Assembly: GCA_947854175.1 (NCBI GenBank)
Contig: CANTYJ010000022.1
Coordinates: 1 to 64,000, forward strand
Reading direction: 5' to 3'
Origin: an uncultured Turicimonas sp.
GTDB lineage: Bacteria > Pseudomonadota > Gammaproteobacteria > Burkholderiales > Burkholderiaceae_F
DNA: 64,000 nt
A model generated the notes under the pieces. That model searched no databases and was not told the DNA's origin. It was given only the letters and a program-made list of their open reading frames with translations. Below are positions 44,799 to 54,037 of the stretch, piece by piece. The position numbers and the translations under genes were made by a program. Positions within the stretch are counted from its first letter, which is position 1; each line of letters starts with the position of its first letter.

Positions 44799-46442
44799 CT
44801 AGCTAAGTCCGACAAATTTACCGTTCACTACATCGATAGAGTAGGCTGCCGGTTTCTTTGGCAGTCCCGGCATTCTCATAATGGCACCGGTAGTAACAAC
44901 AATGAATCCGGCACCGGCATTAAGAATGACTCTCTGAACCGGTAATGTAAAGTCTTTTGGTGCACCTTTCCAGCCCGGTTCATGGGACATAGAAAACGGT
45001 GTTTTGGCAATACAGACTGGCAATTTGCCAAAGCCTAAGGCTTCAATTTTAGCCAAGTCCTTTTGAGCAGCAGGAGAGAATTCCACATCTTTACCTCCAT
45101 AGACCTTGGTATTGATGTCCTGGATCTTCTCAGGGATGGATTCTTCAAGGCTGTAAGCAAACTGCAGTGGTTTTGAGCCTTCTTTGACAGCTGCGATCAC
45201 CTGATTTGCAACATCAATTGCGCCGTCGCCGCCCTTAGCGAAACCGTCGCTGACAGCGAATCTGGCTCCGAGAGTTTCACATTCCTGTCTTACAACATCA
45301 ATTTCTTCATCCGGATCACCAAAGAAGTGATTCAAGGAGACGACAACCTGTTGACCAAAGTTTTGGAGATTTTTAATGTGAGCTCTGAGGTTTGGCAAGC
45401 CTGCTTTTAAAGCTTCCATATTTGGTTTGCCGATTTCAGGAAGAGCAACACCGCCGTGCCATTTCAAAGCTTTCAGAGATGTCACGAGAACGGTTGCGGC
45501 GGGCTGTAAATTCGTCAGACGGCATTTGATGTCATAGAATTTTTCAGCACCCAAGTCGCTTCCGAATCCTGCTTCCGTAATTGCCCAGTCGGCCAGTTTC
45601 AAGGCTGCTCTTGTAGCAGCAACGGAGTTGCAGCCATGGGCGATATTGGCAAAAGGTCCGCCGTGGACAAACGCGGGAACACCCTCTAAGGTCTGAACCA
45701 AGTTCGGGAGCATGGCATCTTTGAGTAATGCCATTAAAGCACCGGTTGCGCCTAATTCTCCGCATGTATAAGCAGAACCGTCTTTTTTAATTCCGACCAC
45801 GAGGCGGTCCAAGCGGGCTCTTAAATCATTTTCACCGTCGGCAAGACAGATAATGGCCATCAGTTCACTGGCAGCTGTAATGTCAAAACCGGTTTGAGCA
45901 GGGGTTCCGTTAGCTAATCCACCAAGTCCGGTCACGATATCTCTCAGAGAACGGTCATTGACATCAAGAACTCTTCTCCAGGTAACTTCTCTGAGTTCAA
46001 CCTGTCCCTGATGTTTAGCGTTATCGATCAGTGCAGCTAAAAGGTTGTTGGCTGCAGTAATAGCGTGGAAGTCACCTGTGAAGTGGAGGTTAATGGATTC
46101 CATCGGGACAACCTGAGAGTATCCGCCGCCGGCTGCGCCGCCTTTCATACCGAAAGATGGGCCGAGGGAAGGTTCTCTTAGGGCCAAACAGGCTTTTTCT
46201 CCTAATTTCTGGAACGCCTGCGCTAATGCGATAGATGTCGTTGTTTTTCCTGAACCTGCAGGCATTCCTGAGGTTGCAGTCACTAGAAGCAGTTTCCCTT
46301 TTGGATTGGATGTATCAATAGCTACTTTTGCTTTATCTCGGCCGTAAGGAATGAATTCTTCATCTTTTAAGCCAATGTTGTGAGCCAGTTGATCAATAGG
46401 GATAAGAGTTGCTTGTTGGGCAATTTCAATATCTGTAAGCAT
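44799..46442 (-). CDS. fhs: Formate--tetrahydrofolate ligase
   Basis: 547 aa. ATP-dependent ligation of formate to tetrahydrofolate, giving 10-formyl-THF for purines and C1 metabolism. The P-loop region reads SGMPAGSGKTTTSIAL, a variant of the usual PTPAGEGKTTT. EPSLGPSFGMKGGAAGGGYSQVVPM, HFTGDFHAITAANNLLAALIDN and FVHGGPFANIAHGCNS are near-invariant family blocks. RBS AAGGAA. Location beside oxc, frc and nifJ suggests it recycles formate released by oxalate decarboxylation. Confidence 0.96.
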   Translation of the reverse strand: MLTDIEIAQQATLIPIDQLAHNIGLKDEEFIPYGRDKAKVAIDTSNPKGKLLLVTATSGMPAGSGKTTTSIALAQAFQKLGEKACLALREPSLGPSFGMKGGAAGGGYSQVVPMESINLHFTGDFHAITAANNLLAALIDNAKHQGQVELREVTWRRVLDVNDRSLRDIVTGLGGLANGTPAQTGFDITAASELMAIICLADGENDLRARLDRLVVGIKKDGSAYTCGELGATGALMALLKDAMLPNLVQTLEGVPAFVHGGPFANIAHGCNSVAATRAALKLADWAITEAGFGSDLGAEKFYDIKCRLTNLQPAATVLVTSLKALKWHGGVALPEIGKPNMEALKAGLPNLRAHIKNLQNFGQQVVVSLNHFFGDPDEEIDVVRQECETLGARFAVSDGFAKGGDGAIDVANQVIAAVKEGSKPLQFAYSLEESIPEKIQDINTKVYGGKDVEFSPAAQKDLAKIEALGFGKLPVCIAKTPFSMSHEPGWKGAPKDFTLPVQRVILNAGAGFIVVTTGAIMRMPGLPKKPAAYSIDVVNGKFVGLS

Positions 46443-46768
46443 GCAAGCTGTTCCTTGAAAGGTGATGAGATTGGAGATGTGCGTATTTTAGACTATCAAG
46501 GTCTTATTTTTAGCCTGTATCATTAGCTTTACATGAGAAATATTCAGTGGAATACTTTCTTACTTCTTCTTTGTTTTCAGTAAATTAACTTCTTTTCGCA
46601 GAAAATTGAAATATATCTTCATCTCTGCAGACCCACCGGCGGACCGCAAAAGACTAATTAAACTGTTGAGCCAGTAGGAATTGAAAAAAGGAAGACGTTG
46701 AATTACACATGCGTTACTCAAGAACACACCTGTCCGGTTGCACCGGTTGTCGAAATAGAAAAATGAAA
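46443..46768. other. Intergenic region upstream of fhs
   Basis: 326 bases. Nothing I would call a gene. A GC-rich patch on the minus strand (46630-46655) includes CCGCCGGTGGG, and a short CCGGT/ACCGG hairpin lies near 46733-46745 just past the hypothetical gene. The fhs promoter and 5' leader must lie here, but I cannot place them. Confidence 0.5.
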
Positions 46769-47287
46769 TTACTTCAATTTGTCCAATACGGTTTTCAGGC
46801 CTTGAGTATATTCAAACATCATGTTTCCGACCTGGAAGTCAACTGCAATCTGATGTCTGTGAGAATTCAGAATGTCGGGGTTCGGTTCTGTGGATTCGGG
46901 CCCGAACAAACGGTACATGAATAAAGTTGCTAAAGAAGAAACCAGTTCTTTGGAATTCTCGGGATTTTTCTCCAGTTCGCTGTTAATTAAATCCCAATAA
47001 GAATAATAAAAAGGACGAATCGTGTCAGGAACATTCTTGTTAACGAACATCGCAATTAATTCTTCGTCAGGCTTTCCTGTCTTCCTGACGGTGTAATTTC
47101 TCAGAGCTTCAGTAAAAGCTGCTGTAGCCAACGGCTTATATTCCAATGAAAACTCTTCAATTCTTTTTTTCTTTCCAAAGAAGAAGGGGACATAAAAATC
47201 AGAGGCTTTAAGCAGATGTTTAAAGCGGGACTTATAAAAGTGATCAAAAACTCGTTGTGCCTGTGTAAATGCTTTCTGCTTATCCAT
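46769..47287 (-). CDS. Hypothetical protein
   Basis: 172 aa, acidic/basic mixed and helical, no signal peptide or membrane segment. I do not recognise the family. Visible features are an aromatic-rich N-terminal half (FDHFYKSRFKHLLKASDFYVPFFFGKKKRIEEF) and FMYRLFGPESTEPNPD near residue 128. RBS AGGA 6 bases before the ATG. Sits alone between fhs and divergent oxc. Confidence 0.7.
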   Translation of the reverse strand: MDKQKAFTQAQRVFDHFYKSRFKHLLKASDFYVPFFFGKKKRIEEFSLEYKPLATAAFTEALRNYTVRKTGKPDEELIAMFVNKNVPDTIRPFYYSYWDLINSELEKNPENSKELVSSLATLFMYRLFGPESTEPNPDILNSHRHQIAVDFQVGNMMFEYTQGLKTVLDKLK

Positions 47288-47447
47288 CTTGATTCCTGTC
47301 TGGTTTGGTGTTCCTAATTTTAGAGGAAACGCAGAACATCGCCATATGTTTTAAGAAAAATTTTCGGCTTGTTCAAGTTACTTATCTGGTATCGGGGCTC
47401 CATCGATATAGATATTTGTAAAGAAATCTTATAGCTCAAAATAAACA

Positions 47448-47475
47448 CCCTTCCGCATTGGAAGGGTAATCCCTT
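47448..47475 (+). promoter_or_regulatory. Overlapping alternative hairpins in the oxc leader
   Basis: CCCTTCC (47448-47454) pairs perfectly with GGAAGGG (47460-47466). The same AAGGG can instead pair with CCCTT at 47471-47475 across a TAAT loop, so the two hairpins exclude each other. They lie about 35-60 bases before the oxc start, upstream of its GGAGG. This resembles a small switch or attenuator; function is inference. Confidence 0.4.
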
Positions 47476-47507
47476 ATTAAACTGGATCCAACTATTGGAG
47501 GTTCTTA

Positions 47508-49253
47508 ATGAATACACAAACAAGTTCCGCCGCTCAACTTACTGACGGTATGCACATCATTGTCCGCTCTCTCTTAGAAAATGGTTTGGATAAGATGTAT
47601 GGAGTAGTCGGTATTCCTGTTACTGATTTGGCCAGAATCGGCCAGGCAAAAGGAATCCGTTATATCGGAATGAGACATGAGTCCGATGCCGGTAATGCTG
47701 CAGCTGCAGAAGGATTCTTAACAGGAAAACCGGGTGTATTTCTGACAGTATCTGCCCCAGGCTTTTTAAACGGTCTTGTTCCGCTTAAGGAAGCTACTGA
47801 AAATTGCTGGCCGGTCATCATGATTTCAGGCTCCAGTGAAAGAGAACTGGTCGACTTAGGTGAAGGTGATTACGAGGGGCTTGATCAGCTCAACTACGCA
47901 AAACCTTTCTGCAAAGCCGCTTATAGAATTGATAAACCTGAAGATATCGCAGTTGGTGTAGCAAGAGCAATCCGTGCAGCTGTTTCAGGCCGTCCCGGTG
48001 GTGTCTATCTTGATGTTCCGGCTGCACTTCTCGGCGCCACAATGGATCAGGCAGCTGCCGAAGCCACTATTTATAAAGTTAACAATCCTGCACCGGCAAT
48101 GATCCCTTCACAGGAATCTGTTACAGATGCACTGAAGTTGTTGAGCACAGCAAAGAACCCATTAATCTTCTTAGGAAAGGGCGCTGCCTATGCTCAGTGC
48201 GATGATTTAATTCGCAAATTCATCGAAGAGACAGGTATTCCATTTTTACCGATGTCTATGGCAAAGGGCCTCTTACCTGATGACCATCCTTTAAGTGCAG
48301 CATCTGCCAGAGGCTTGGCTATGCGTACAGCGGATGTCGTCATGATGATTGGTGCACGTTTGAACTGGATGCTTAATTTCGGTAAAGGCAGACACTGGAA
48401 TGAAAACGTCAAATTCATCCAGCTCGACATTGACCCGATGGAAATCGATAATTCAAGAAAAATCGATGCACCTATTGTCGGCGATATCAAATCTTCAATG
48501 ACATTATTAGTTGAAGGTTTGAAAGATATTCCGGTTAAAGCATCTCAGGATTGGCAAAAATTACTCGATGCCGACAAAGTTAAAAATGATGCCAAGTTCT
48601 CAACCAGAGTTACTACAGTTACTAACCCAATGAACCATTACAACGCATTGGGAGCTGTAAAGAAAGTTTTCGATAAGAATCCTGACCTGTATCTTGTTAA
48701 CGAAGGCGCCAACACACTGGATGATTGCCGTGACATTGTCAACATGCAATTGCCTCGCCATCGTTTGGACTGTGGTACATGGGGCGTGATGGGAGTCGGA
48801 CTCGAATATGCAATCGGAGCTGCTATCACAACCGGTAAATCAGTTGTATCTATCCACGGAGACAGTGCTTTTGGTTTTGACGGTATGGAAGTTGAAACTA
48901 TCTGCAGGTACAAGTTGCCAGTTTGCGTAATGGTATTTAATAACGGAGGTATTTACAGAGGTGACTTCCCGAACCTCGGTGACAATGGCGATCCCTCTCC
49001 GTTGACACTTGACGCAACAGCACACTACGAAAAAATGATGGAAGCTTTTGGAGGCAAGGGTTATTTTGCAACTACCCCTGAAGAAGTTGAACAGTTTATG
49101 ACAGAAGCCATTGCTTCTAAGAAACCGGCCATGATTAATGTTCAATTGAGTATTCACTCGGGTGTTGAAAGCGGACATATCGGTAATCTGAATCCGCAGC
49201 CGGTAACCGGGCCTCTGGCTGAAACCAATTTGAAGAAAGCATCTTCAAAGTAA
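47508..49253 (+). CDS. oxc: Oxalyl-CoA decarboxylase
   Basis: 581 aa thiamine-diphosphate enzyme converting oxalyl-CoA to formyl-CoA and CO2. Pyrimidine-binding domain: YGVVGIPVTDLARIGQAKGIRYIGMRHE with the conserved Glu in HES. The ThDP/Mg site is GDSAFGFDGMEVETICRYKLPVCVMVFNNGG. NYAKPFCKAAYRI and the Oxc-specific GIPVTD loop separate it from acetolactate synthase. RBS GGAGG. With frc and the AEC permease it makes the oxalate set known in E. coli as yfdW/U/V. Confidence 0.95.
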   Translation: MNTQTSSAAQLTDGMHIIVRSLLENGLDKMYGVVGIPVTDLARIGQAKGIRYIGMRHESDAGNAAAAEGFLTGKPGVFLTVSAPGFLNGLVPLKEATENCWPVIMISGSSERELVDLGEGDYEGLDQLNYAKPFCKAAYRIDKPEDIAVGVARAIRAAVSGRPGGVYLDVPAALLGATMDQAAAEATIYKVNNPAPAMIPSQESVTDALKLLSTAKNPLIFLGKGAAYAQCDDLIRKFIEETGIPFLPMSMAKGLLPDDHPLSAASARGLAMRTADVVMMIGARLNWMLNFGKGRHWNENVKFIQLDIDPMEIDNSRKIDAPIVGDIKSSMTLLVEGLKDIPVKASQDWQKLLDADKVKNDAKFSTRVTTVTNPMNHYNALGAVKKVFDKNPDLYLVNEGANTLDDCRDIVNMQLPRHRLDCGTWGVMGVGLEYAIGAAITTGKSVVSIHGDSAFGFDGMEVETICRYKLPVCVMVFNNGGIYRGDFPNLGDNGDPSPLTLDATAHYEKMMEAFGGKGYFATTPEEVEQFMTEAIASKKPAMINVQLSIHSGVESGHIGNLNPQPVTGPLAETNLKKASSK

Positions 49254-49266
49254 TTAATTAGTAAAG

Positions 49267-49285
49267 GGGAGGAGTTCATCCTCCC
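49267..49285 (+). promoter_or_regulatory. Hairpin between oxc and the AEC permease gene
   Basis: GGGAGGA/TCCTCCC perfect 7-bp stem with a GTTCA loop, 13 bases after the oxc stop and just before the permease RBS. No T-run; likely an mRNA stabiliser or modulator. Confidence 0.5.
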
Positions 49286-49298
49286 ACCGAGGGAAAAA

Positions 49299-50255
49299 AT
49301 GATCTATAACATTCTGGTCAACGATATCGTACCAATTTTTGTGGTAATGGCCTTGGGATATATCGGAGCGAAGATTCATTCTTTTAGTCCGGATCAGACA
49401 CAGGGACTCAACAAGGTTGTGTTGGATATCGCCCTTCCTGCTGCGCTTTTTGCTTCTATCACCAGAGCATCGCGTGACATGGTTTTTGGTGATTTGACAC
49501 TGACTATTATTTCTCTTGCCGGTGTCACAGGGTTGTTTCTGCTGGCTTTTCTGATTTGCTGGAAAATTTGGCGTCATACACTTCAGGAAGCTGCAGTTTG
49601 TGCCTTAATTGCTGGCTCTCCAACGATTGGTTTTTTAGGATTTGCCGTTCTTGATCCTATTTACGGGGCTTCAACAGCCACCGGTTTAGTGATAGCTATT
49701 GTTGCAATTGTCGTTAATGCGGTCACTATTCCAATTGGGTTCTATTTATTAAATCTAGGTGCACCGAAAGGGAAGAACACCGGAAGCAGTTGGCATGCCA
49801 TTGTCAATTCATTAAAACAGCCGGTTGTCTGGTCACCGCTTCTTGCCGTCGCCTTAGTGTTGTGCGGCTTTAAACTACCGGAAAGTTTTTATCCGTCATT
49901 TGAATTGATAGCAAAGGCAAATTCCGGTGTCGCTGTATTCGCAGCAGGTCTTGCACTTGCAACAGTTCCGTTTAACTTTGGTCTGGAAATATTCTGGAAT
50001 ACTTTATATCGTGTATTTCTTTCACCGTTTGTTATCTGTCTTATTGGAGCATTTTGCGGAATGGGCGCCGAGAAGCTTTCAATGCTTGTCATGGCATGTG
50101 CTCTTCCGCCGGCTTTTTCCGGCATCATTATCAGCAGCCGATACAACGTCTATGTTGAAGACGGAGCCTCTTCTTTAGCAATGAGCACTCTGGCATTTGC
50201 AGTTGCCGCTCCGTTCTGGATTTGGGCTACTCCAAAGATTGCCGGATGGTTTTAA
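49299..50255 (+). CDS. AEC-family permease (YfdV-like), putative oxalate/formate transporter
   Basis: 318 aa, ten hydrophobic segments, auxin efflux carrier fold (VPIFVVMALGYIGAK, GLNKVVLDIALPAALFASI, CGMGAEKLSMLVMACALPPAFSGIIISSRYNV). In E. coli the AEC protein YfdV is encoded beside oxc and frc homologues. Here the gene directly follows oxc, so exchange of oxalate and formate or oxalate import is a fair guess. OxlT, the MFS antiporter of Oxalobacter, is not seen in the window. Confidence 0.88.
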   Translation: MIYNILVNDIVPIFVVMALGYIGAKIHSFSPDQTQGLNKVVLDIALPAALFASITRASRDMVFGDLTLTIISLAGVTGLFLLAFLICWKIWRHTLQEAAVCALIAGSPTIGFLGFAVLDPIYGASTATGLVIAIVAIVVNAVTIPIGFYLLNLGAPKGKNTGSSWHAIVNSLKQPVVWSPLLAVALVLCGFKLPESFYPSFELIAKANSGVAVFAAGLALATVPFNFGLEIFWNTLYRVFLSPFVICLIGAFCGMGAEKLSMLVMACALPPAFSGIIISSRYNVYVEDGASSLAMSTLAFAVAAPFWIWATPKIAGWF

Positions 50256-50287
50256 GAAAAGTTGAGTAAGTTATAAAGAATTTAAAA

Positions 50288-50318
50288 AGCGGCTCGGATC
50301 ATGGGTCGCTGTTTTTTT
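50288..50318 (+). terminator. Terminator after the AEC permease gene
   Basis: AGCGGCTC/GGGTCGCT 8-bp stem with two G-U pairs, 7-base loop, then GTTTTTTT. It ends 12 bases before nifJ, which therefore probably has its own promoter or depends on read-through. Confidence 0.8.
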
Positions 50319-50329
50319 AGGATAAAGAG

Positions 50330-53300
50330 ATGACGACAAAACGCATAGCAATGGATGGAATGACGGCAGCTGCTTATGCCGCCTATGCTCTTTCTGATAT
50401 GGCGGTTATATATCCGATTACACCGGCTTCACACATGGCTGAGACAATCGAGGCATGGTCGGTTGCAGGACGCAAAAACCTCTTTGGCCAAACGGTCACT
50501 GTTAAGGAAATGCAGTCGGAAAAGGGAGTCGCCGGTGCAATGCACGGGGCGTTGGCAGGAGGTGCTTTGACAAGCACATTTACTGCTTCTCAAGGCCTGA
50601 TGCTGATGATTCCTAATATGTATAAAATTGCCGGAGAACTGCTCCCCGGTGTCTTTCATATCACGAGTCGTTCATTGGCCGCACATGCTTTGTCAATATT
50701 CGGAGATCACCAGGACATTATGGCGGTTCGTGCGACCGGAGTAGCGATGCTAGCCAGTACCTCTGTCCAGGAATGTATGGATTTATCGTTGGTTGCCCAC
50801 TTATCGGCCATCGACGGGTCGTTGCCGATTGCCCATTTCTTCGACGGATTTAGGACCAGTGACGAAATTGAGACTATTGATGTCATTGATCCGGAAGATA
50901 TGATGAAAATGGTTGATATGGACAAGGTTTACCGTTTCCGCTCAGCCGCAATGGAACCGGAGCACCCTGTCATCCGTGGAACCGCTCAGAATCCGGATGT
51001 TTATTTCCAGAACCGGGAAGCACCGAATGTCATTTATGACGACTTTATCCAGACGGTTAAGGACAATATGGATAAAGTAGCCCGAGTAACCGGGCGCCAA
51101 TACCATCTGTTTGATTACTACGGTGCCCCAGATGCTGATCGGGTAGTCGTTTCGCTATGTTCCAGCTGCGATGTGATTGAAGAAGTCGTCAATTACCTGA
51201 ACAACAACGGAGAAAAAGTTGGTCTGGTTAAGGTCCGCTTATACAGGCCGTTTTCTGCGCTGGACTTTGTCAGGAGCATTCCTGAGAGTGCTAAAGTTAT
51301 TTGTGCACTTGACCGGACAAAGGAACCCGGATCTCAGGGAGAACCCCTTTTGCAGGATGTTTGCACTGCATTAATGACTTTTGGCCGCACTGTCAGAGTC
51401 ATTGGGGGCCGTTACGGTCTGAGTTCAAAAGACTTTACGCCTGCAATGGTCAGGGCTGTTTTTGACAACATGCGTAGTCCGAGGATGTTACCCAGATTTA
51501 CAGTTGGGATTAAGGATGACGTCAGCAGGATGTCCCTGGCTGTCGGTCCGGCTCTTAATACAATTGCACCGGATACCTATCAGTGCATATTCTACGGTTT
51601 TGGCTCAGACGGAACCGTCGGAGCAAATAAGCAGGCAACGAAGATTATCGGAAATAATTCAGATTTGTTTGCTCAAGGTTATTTTTCTTTTGACTCCAAG
51701 AAATCAGGAGGCCTAACTACTTCTTATCTAAGATTTGGAAAATCTCCTATACATTCACCATATTTAATCGAACAGGCCGACTATGTAGCCTGCCACAAGA
51801 GTATTTATGTGAAACGTGGATACGATATGGCCGATCACCTGAAAGAGGGAGGCATTTTTGTGCTGAACTCTGAATGGACTACTTTAGAAGAACTTGAGAA
51901 AGAACTGCCTGATTATGTCAAAAGAGAGATCGCCGGGAAAAAGGCCGTTTTCTACAATATTGATGCTTCCGCATTAGCGGCCAAGATTGGTTTGGGCCAC
52001 CGCATTAATATGATTATGCAAACGGTGTTTTTCAAACTTAGCGGCATTATTCCTTTTGAAACGGCGATGAATGCTTTGAAGCAGGATATACAGACAATGT
52101 ATGCCTCCAAGGGTCGGAATGTTATTGAGATGAACCTGCAAGCCATTTCACAAACGTTACCAGAGCTGAAGAGGATCGACTATCCGGAATCCTGGGTCAA
52201 TGCAGTGGATAAGCCAACTCCCGCAGAAAAGGCCCCGACATTTATTATCAAGGTCTTTAACCCAATAGAAAAACTTAAAGGGGATGAACTACCGGTCTCT
52301 GCCTTTAACCCTGCCGGCTTTGTTCCAAGTGGGACAGCAGCGTTTGAAAAGAGGACGGTTGCTTTTGAAATACCTCAATGGGACGATAAGAAATGTGTTC
52401 AATGCGGAGAATGTTCGTTTGTCTGTCCGCATGCAGCGATTCGTCCTTATATTGCTGAGCCTCAGGAACTGGAGGGTGCTCCGGATGCATTTGTGACGAT
52501 TCCGGCTCATGCCAAAGAATTAAAAGGGTTGCAATGGAGAATACAGGTTTATCCGCAGGATTGTGTCGGCTGTGGCAGTTGTTCCAATAACTGTCCTGCT
52601 GGTGCGCTTCCCATGCAACCTTTACAGACTCAGTTAGAAACCCAAAAAGTAAATCTGGCATTTGCACAGAAGAATATTTCTATTAAAGATAATTTAATGA
52701 AGCCGGATAATGTTGTCGGAACTCAGCTTCAGCAGCCTCTTTTAGAATTCTCGGGTGCTTGTGCCGGCTGCGGAGAAACTCCGTACGTTAAGCTCCTGAC
52801 ACAACTATTTGGTCCAAGGATGATTATTGCCAATGCAACCGGCTGTAGCTCTATATGGGGTGGTTATATGCCATCAATACCGTACACCACCAATAAGGCG
52901 GGAAGAGGGCCGGCATGGGGAAACTCTCTCTTTGAAGATAACGGTGAGTATGGATATGGGATAGCAAAAGGAGTCCGAATCCGTCGTGCACAGCTTGAAT
53001 CGAAAGTTATGGCAATGACCGCCGATAAAAATACGGATGAAAAACTTCAGCAACTGCTCAATAAATGGTTAACAATGAAGACTGACGGTGAAGCTTCTTT
53101 CGACGCAGGAAAAGCTATTGTTGACCGTTTACAGTCTTTACCTTCTGATGAAAATACAGAATTTTTGAAGAAAAATTCAACCATGTTCGGTAAAAAATCC
53201 GTCTGGGCTGTCGGTGGTGACGGATGGGCATACGATATTGGATTTGGTGGCCTGGATGAAGTGTTGGCAAGCGGAGAAAATATTAACGTCCTGGTTCTTG

Positions 53301-53854
53301 ACACTGAAGGGTATTCCAATACCGGCGGGGAAATGTCCAAGGCTACTCAACTGGGTTCCGTTTCAGGATTCTCAGCTGACGGAAAGAAGACTCCTAAAAA
53401 GAATTTAGGACGCATGTTTATGCAATATGGATATGTCTATGTTGCCAGTGTATGCCTGGGAGCAGACATGCAACAATGCATTACTGCCATGAGAGAAGCC
53501 GAGGCCTATGACGGACCCTCCATTGTTATCGCTCTTTGTCCATGTATTTCCTGGGGTATTAAATCAGGAATGTCAACGGTGATAAAGGAATCCAGGAAAG
53601 CGGTGGAAGCAGGATATTGGCCTTTGTACAGATTCAACCCGCAACTGTTAAAAGCGGGACAGGAACCTCTGATAATTGACTATAAGGCACCGGACGGTAC
53701 GATGAGTAGTTTCCTGAACAATCAAAACAGATTTGCTTCGTTAGCTGCCCGTAAGCCCGAACTCTCAGCCAGACTTCAAAGCGAACTGGCTAAAGAAGCT
53801 GAAAGGTTCTTCTCTGAATTAGAGAAAACAACGGATGTTTATAAGACTAATTAA
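50330..53854 (+). CDS. nifJ: Pyruvate:ferredoxin (flavodoxin) oxidoreductase
   Basis: 1174 aa single-chain homodimer-type PFOR. Oxidises pyruvate to acetyl-CoA and CO2 with reduction of ferredoxin/flavodoxin. Domains in order: gamma-like N-terminal pyruvate-binding domain (YPITPASHMAE, SRSLAAHALSIFGDHQD), middle domains, a 2x[4Fe-4S] ferredoxin domain (CVQCGECSFVCPHA, CVGCGSCSNNCPAG) and a ThDP domain with its proximal-cluster cysteines (CAGCGETPYVKLL, NATGCSSIWGG, GGDGWAYDIGFGGLDEVLASG). The pyruvate-contact Thr and Arg seem conserved, so I favour pyruvate over oxalate as substrate. Anaerobic-type enzyme. Confidence 0.96.
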   Translation: MTTKRIAMDGMTAAAYAAYALSDMAVIYPITPASHMAETIEAWSVAGRKNLFGQTVTVKEMQSEKGVAGAMHGALAGGALTSTFTASQGLMLMIPNMYKIAGELLPGVFHITSRSLAAHALSIFGDHQDIMAVRATGVAMLASTSVQECMDLSLVAHLSAIDGSLPIAHFFDGFRTSDEIETIDVIDPEDMMKMVDMDKVYRFRSAAMEPEHPVIRGTAQNPDVYFQNREAPNVIYDDFIQTVKDNMDKVARVTGRQYHLFDYYGAPDADRVVVSLCSSCDVIEEVVNYLNNNGEKVGLVKVRLYRPFSALDFVRSIPESAKVICALDRTKEPGSQGEPLLQDVCTALMTFGRTVRVIGGRYGLSSKDFTPAMVRAVFDNMRSPRMLPRFTVGIKDDVSRMSLAVGPALNTIAPDTYQCIFYGFGSDGTVGANKQATKIIGNNSDLFAQGYFSFDSKKSGGLTTSYLRFGKSPIHSPYLIEQADYVACHKSIYVKRGYDMADHLKEGGIFVLNSEWTTLEELEKELPDYVKREIAGKKAVFYNIDASALAAKIGLGHRINMIMQTVFFKLSGIIPFETAMNALKQDIQTMYASKGRNVIEMNLQAISQTLPELKRIDYPESWVNAVDKPTPAEKAPTFIIKVFNPIEKLKGDELPVSAFNPAGFVPSGTAAFEKRTVAFEIPQWDDKKCVQCGECSFVCPHAAIRPYIAEPQELEGAPDAFVTIPAHAKELKGLQWRIQVYPQDCVGCGSCSNNCPAGALPMQPLQTQLETQKVNLAFAQKNISIKDNLMKPDNVVGTQLQQPLLEFSGACAGCGETPYVKLLTQLFGPRMIIANATGCSSIWGGYMPSIPYTTNKAGRGPAWGNSLFEDNGEYGYGIAKGVRIRRAQLESKVMAMTADKNTDEKLQQLLNKWLTMKTDGEASFDAGKAIVDRLQSLPSDENTEFLKKNSTMFGKKSVWAVGGDGWAYDIGFGGLDEVLASGENINVLVLDTEGYSNTGGEMSKATQLGSVSGFSADGKKTPKKNLGRMFMQYGYVYVASVCLGADMQQCITAMREAEAYDGPSIVIALCPCISWGIKSGMSTVIKESRKAVEAGYWPLYRFNPQLLKAGQEPLIIDYKAPDGTMSSFLNNQNRFASLAARKPELSARLQSELAKEAERFFSELEKTTDVYKTN

Positions 53855-53870
53855 CTAATCTGATTACGGA

Positions 53871-53895
53871 AAAGGCGGTCTTAATGGCCGCCTTT
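53871..53895 (+). terminator. Hairpin after nifJ
   Basis: AAGGCGGTC/GGCCGCCTT 9-bp stem with one G-U pair and a 5-base loop, 17 bases after the nifJ stop. The following T-stretch is short. Confidence 0.65.
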
Positions 53896-53993
53896 GTTAT
53901 GAGAGTAAAAACAAGTGAAACTCAGAGCTAATATCTCAAGTTAGGACTGATATCGGACGCAGTCATGCGGTGAAAACAGATTCTCTAAGTATG

Positions 53994-54019
53994 AAAAAAG
54001 GAGGCCGGAGCCTCCTTTT
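53994..54019 (-). terminator. Terminator of frc
   Basis: On the minus strand, AAAAGGAGGC/GCCTCCTTTT is a perfect 10-bp stem with a 4-base loop and a trailing T-run, 19 bases after the frc stop. Confidence 0.88.
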
Positions 54020-54037
54020 GCTACCTAGAAAAGATCA

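Noticed and set aside
46621-46690. ZTP (pfl) riboswitch upstream of fhs, suggested by CCGCCGGTGGG and ACTGGC on the minus strand.
   Set aside because: The conserved pairing elements and spacing of the ZTP aptamer could not be assembled; only fragments resemble it. A covariance-model scan of 46443-46768 would settle it.
50330-53854. Oxalate oxidoreductase instead of pyruvate:ferredoxin oxidoreductase, because of the oxalate gene neighbours.
   Set aside because: Known oxalate oxidoreductase is a multi-subunit enzyme; this is a full single-chain PFOR with the usual pyruvate-contact motifs.
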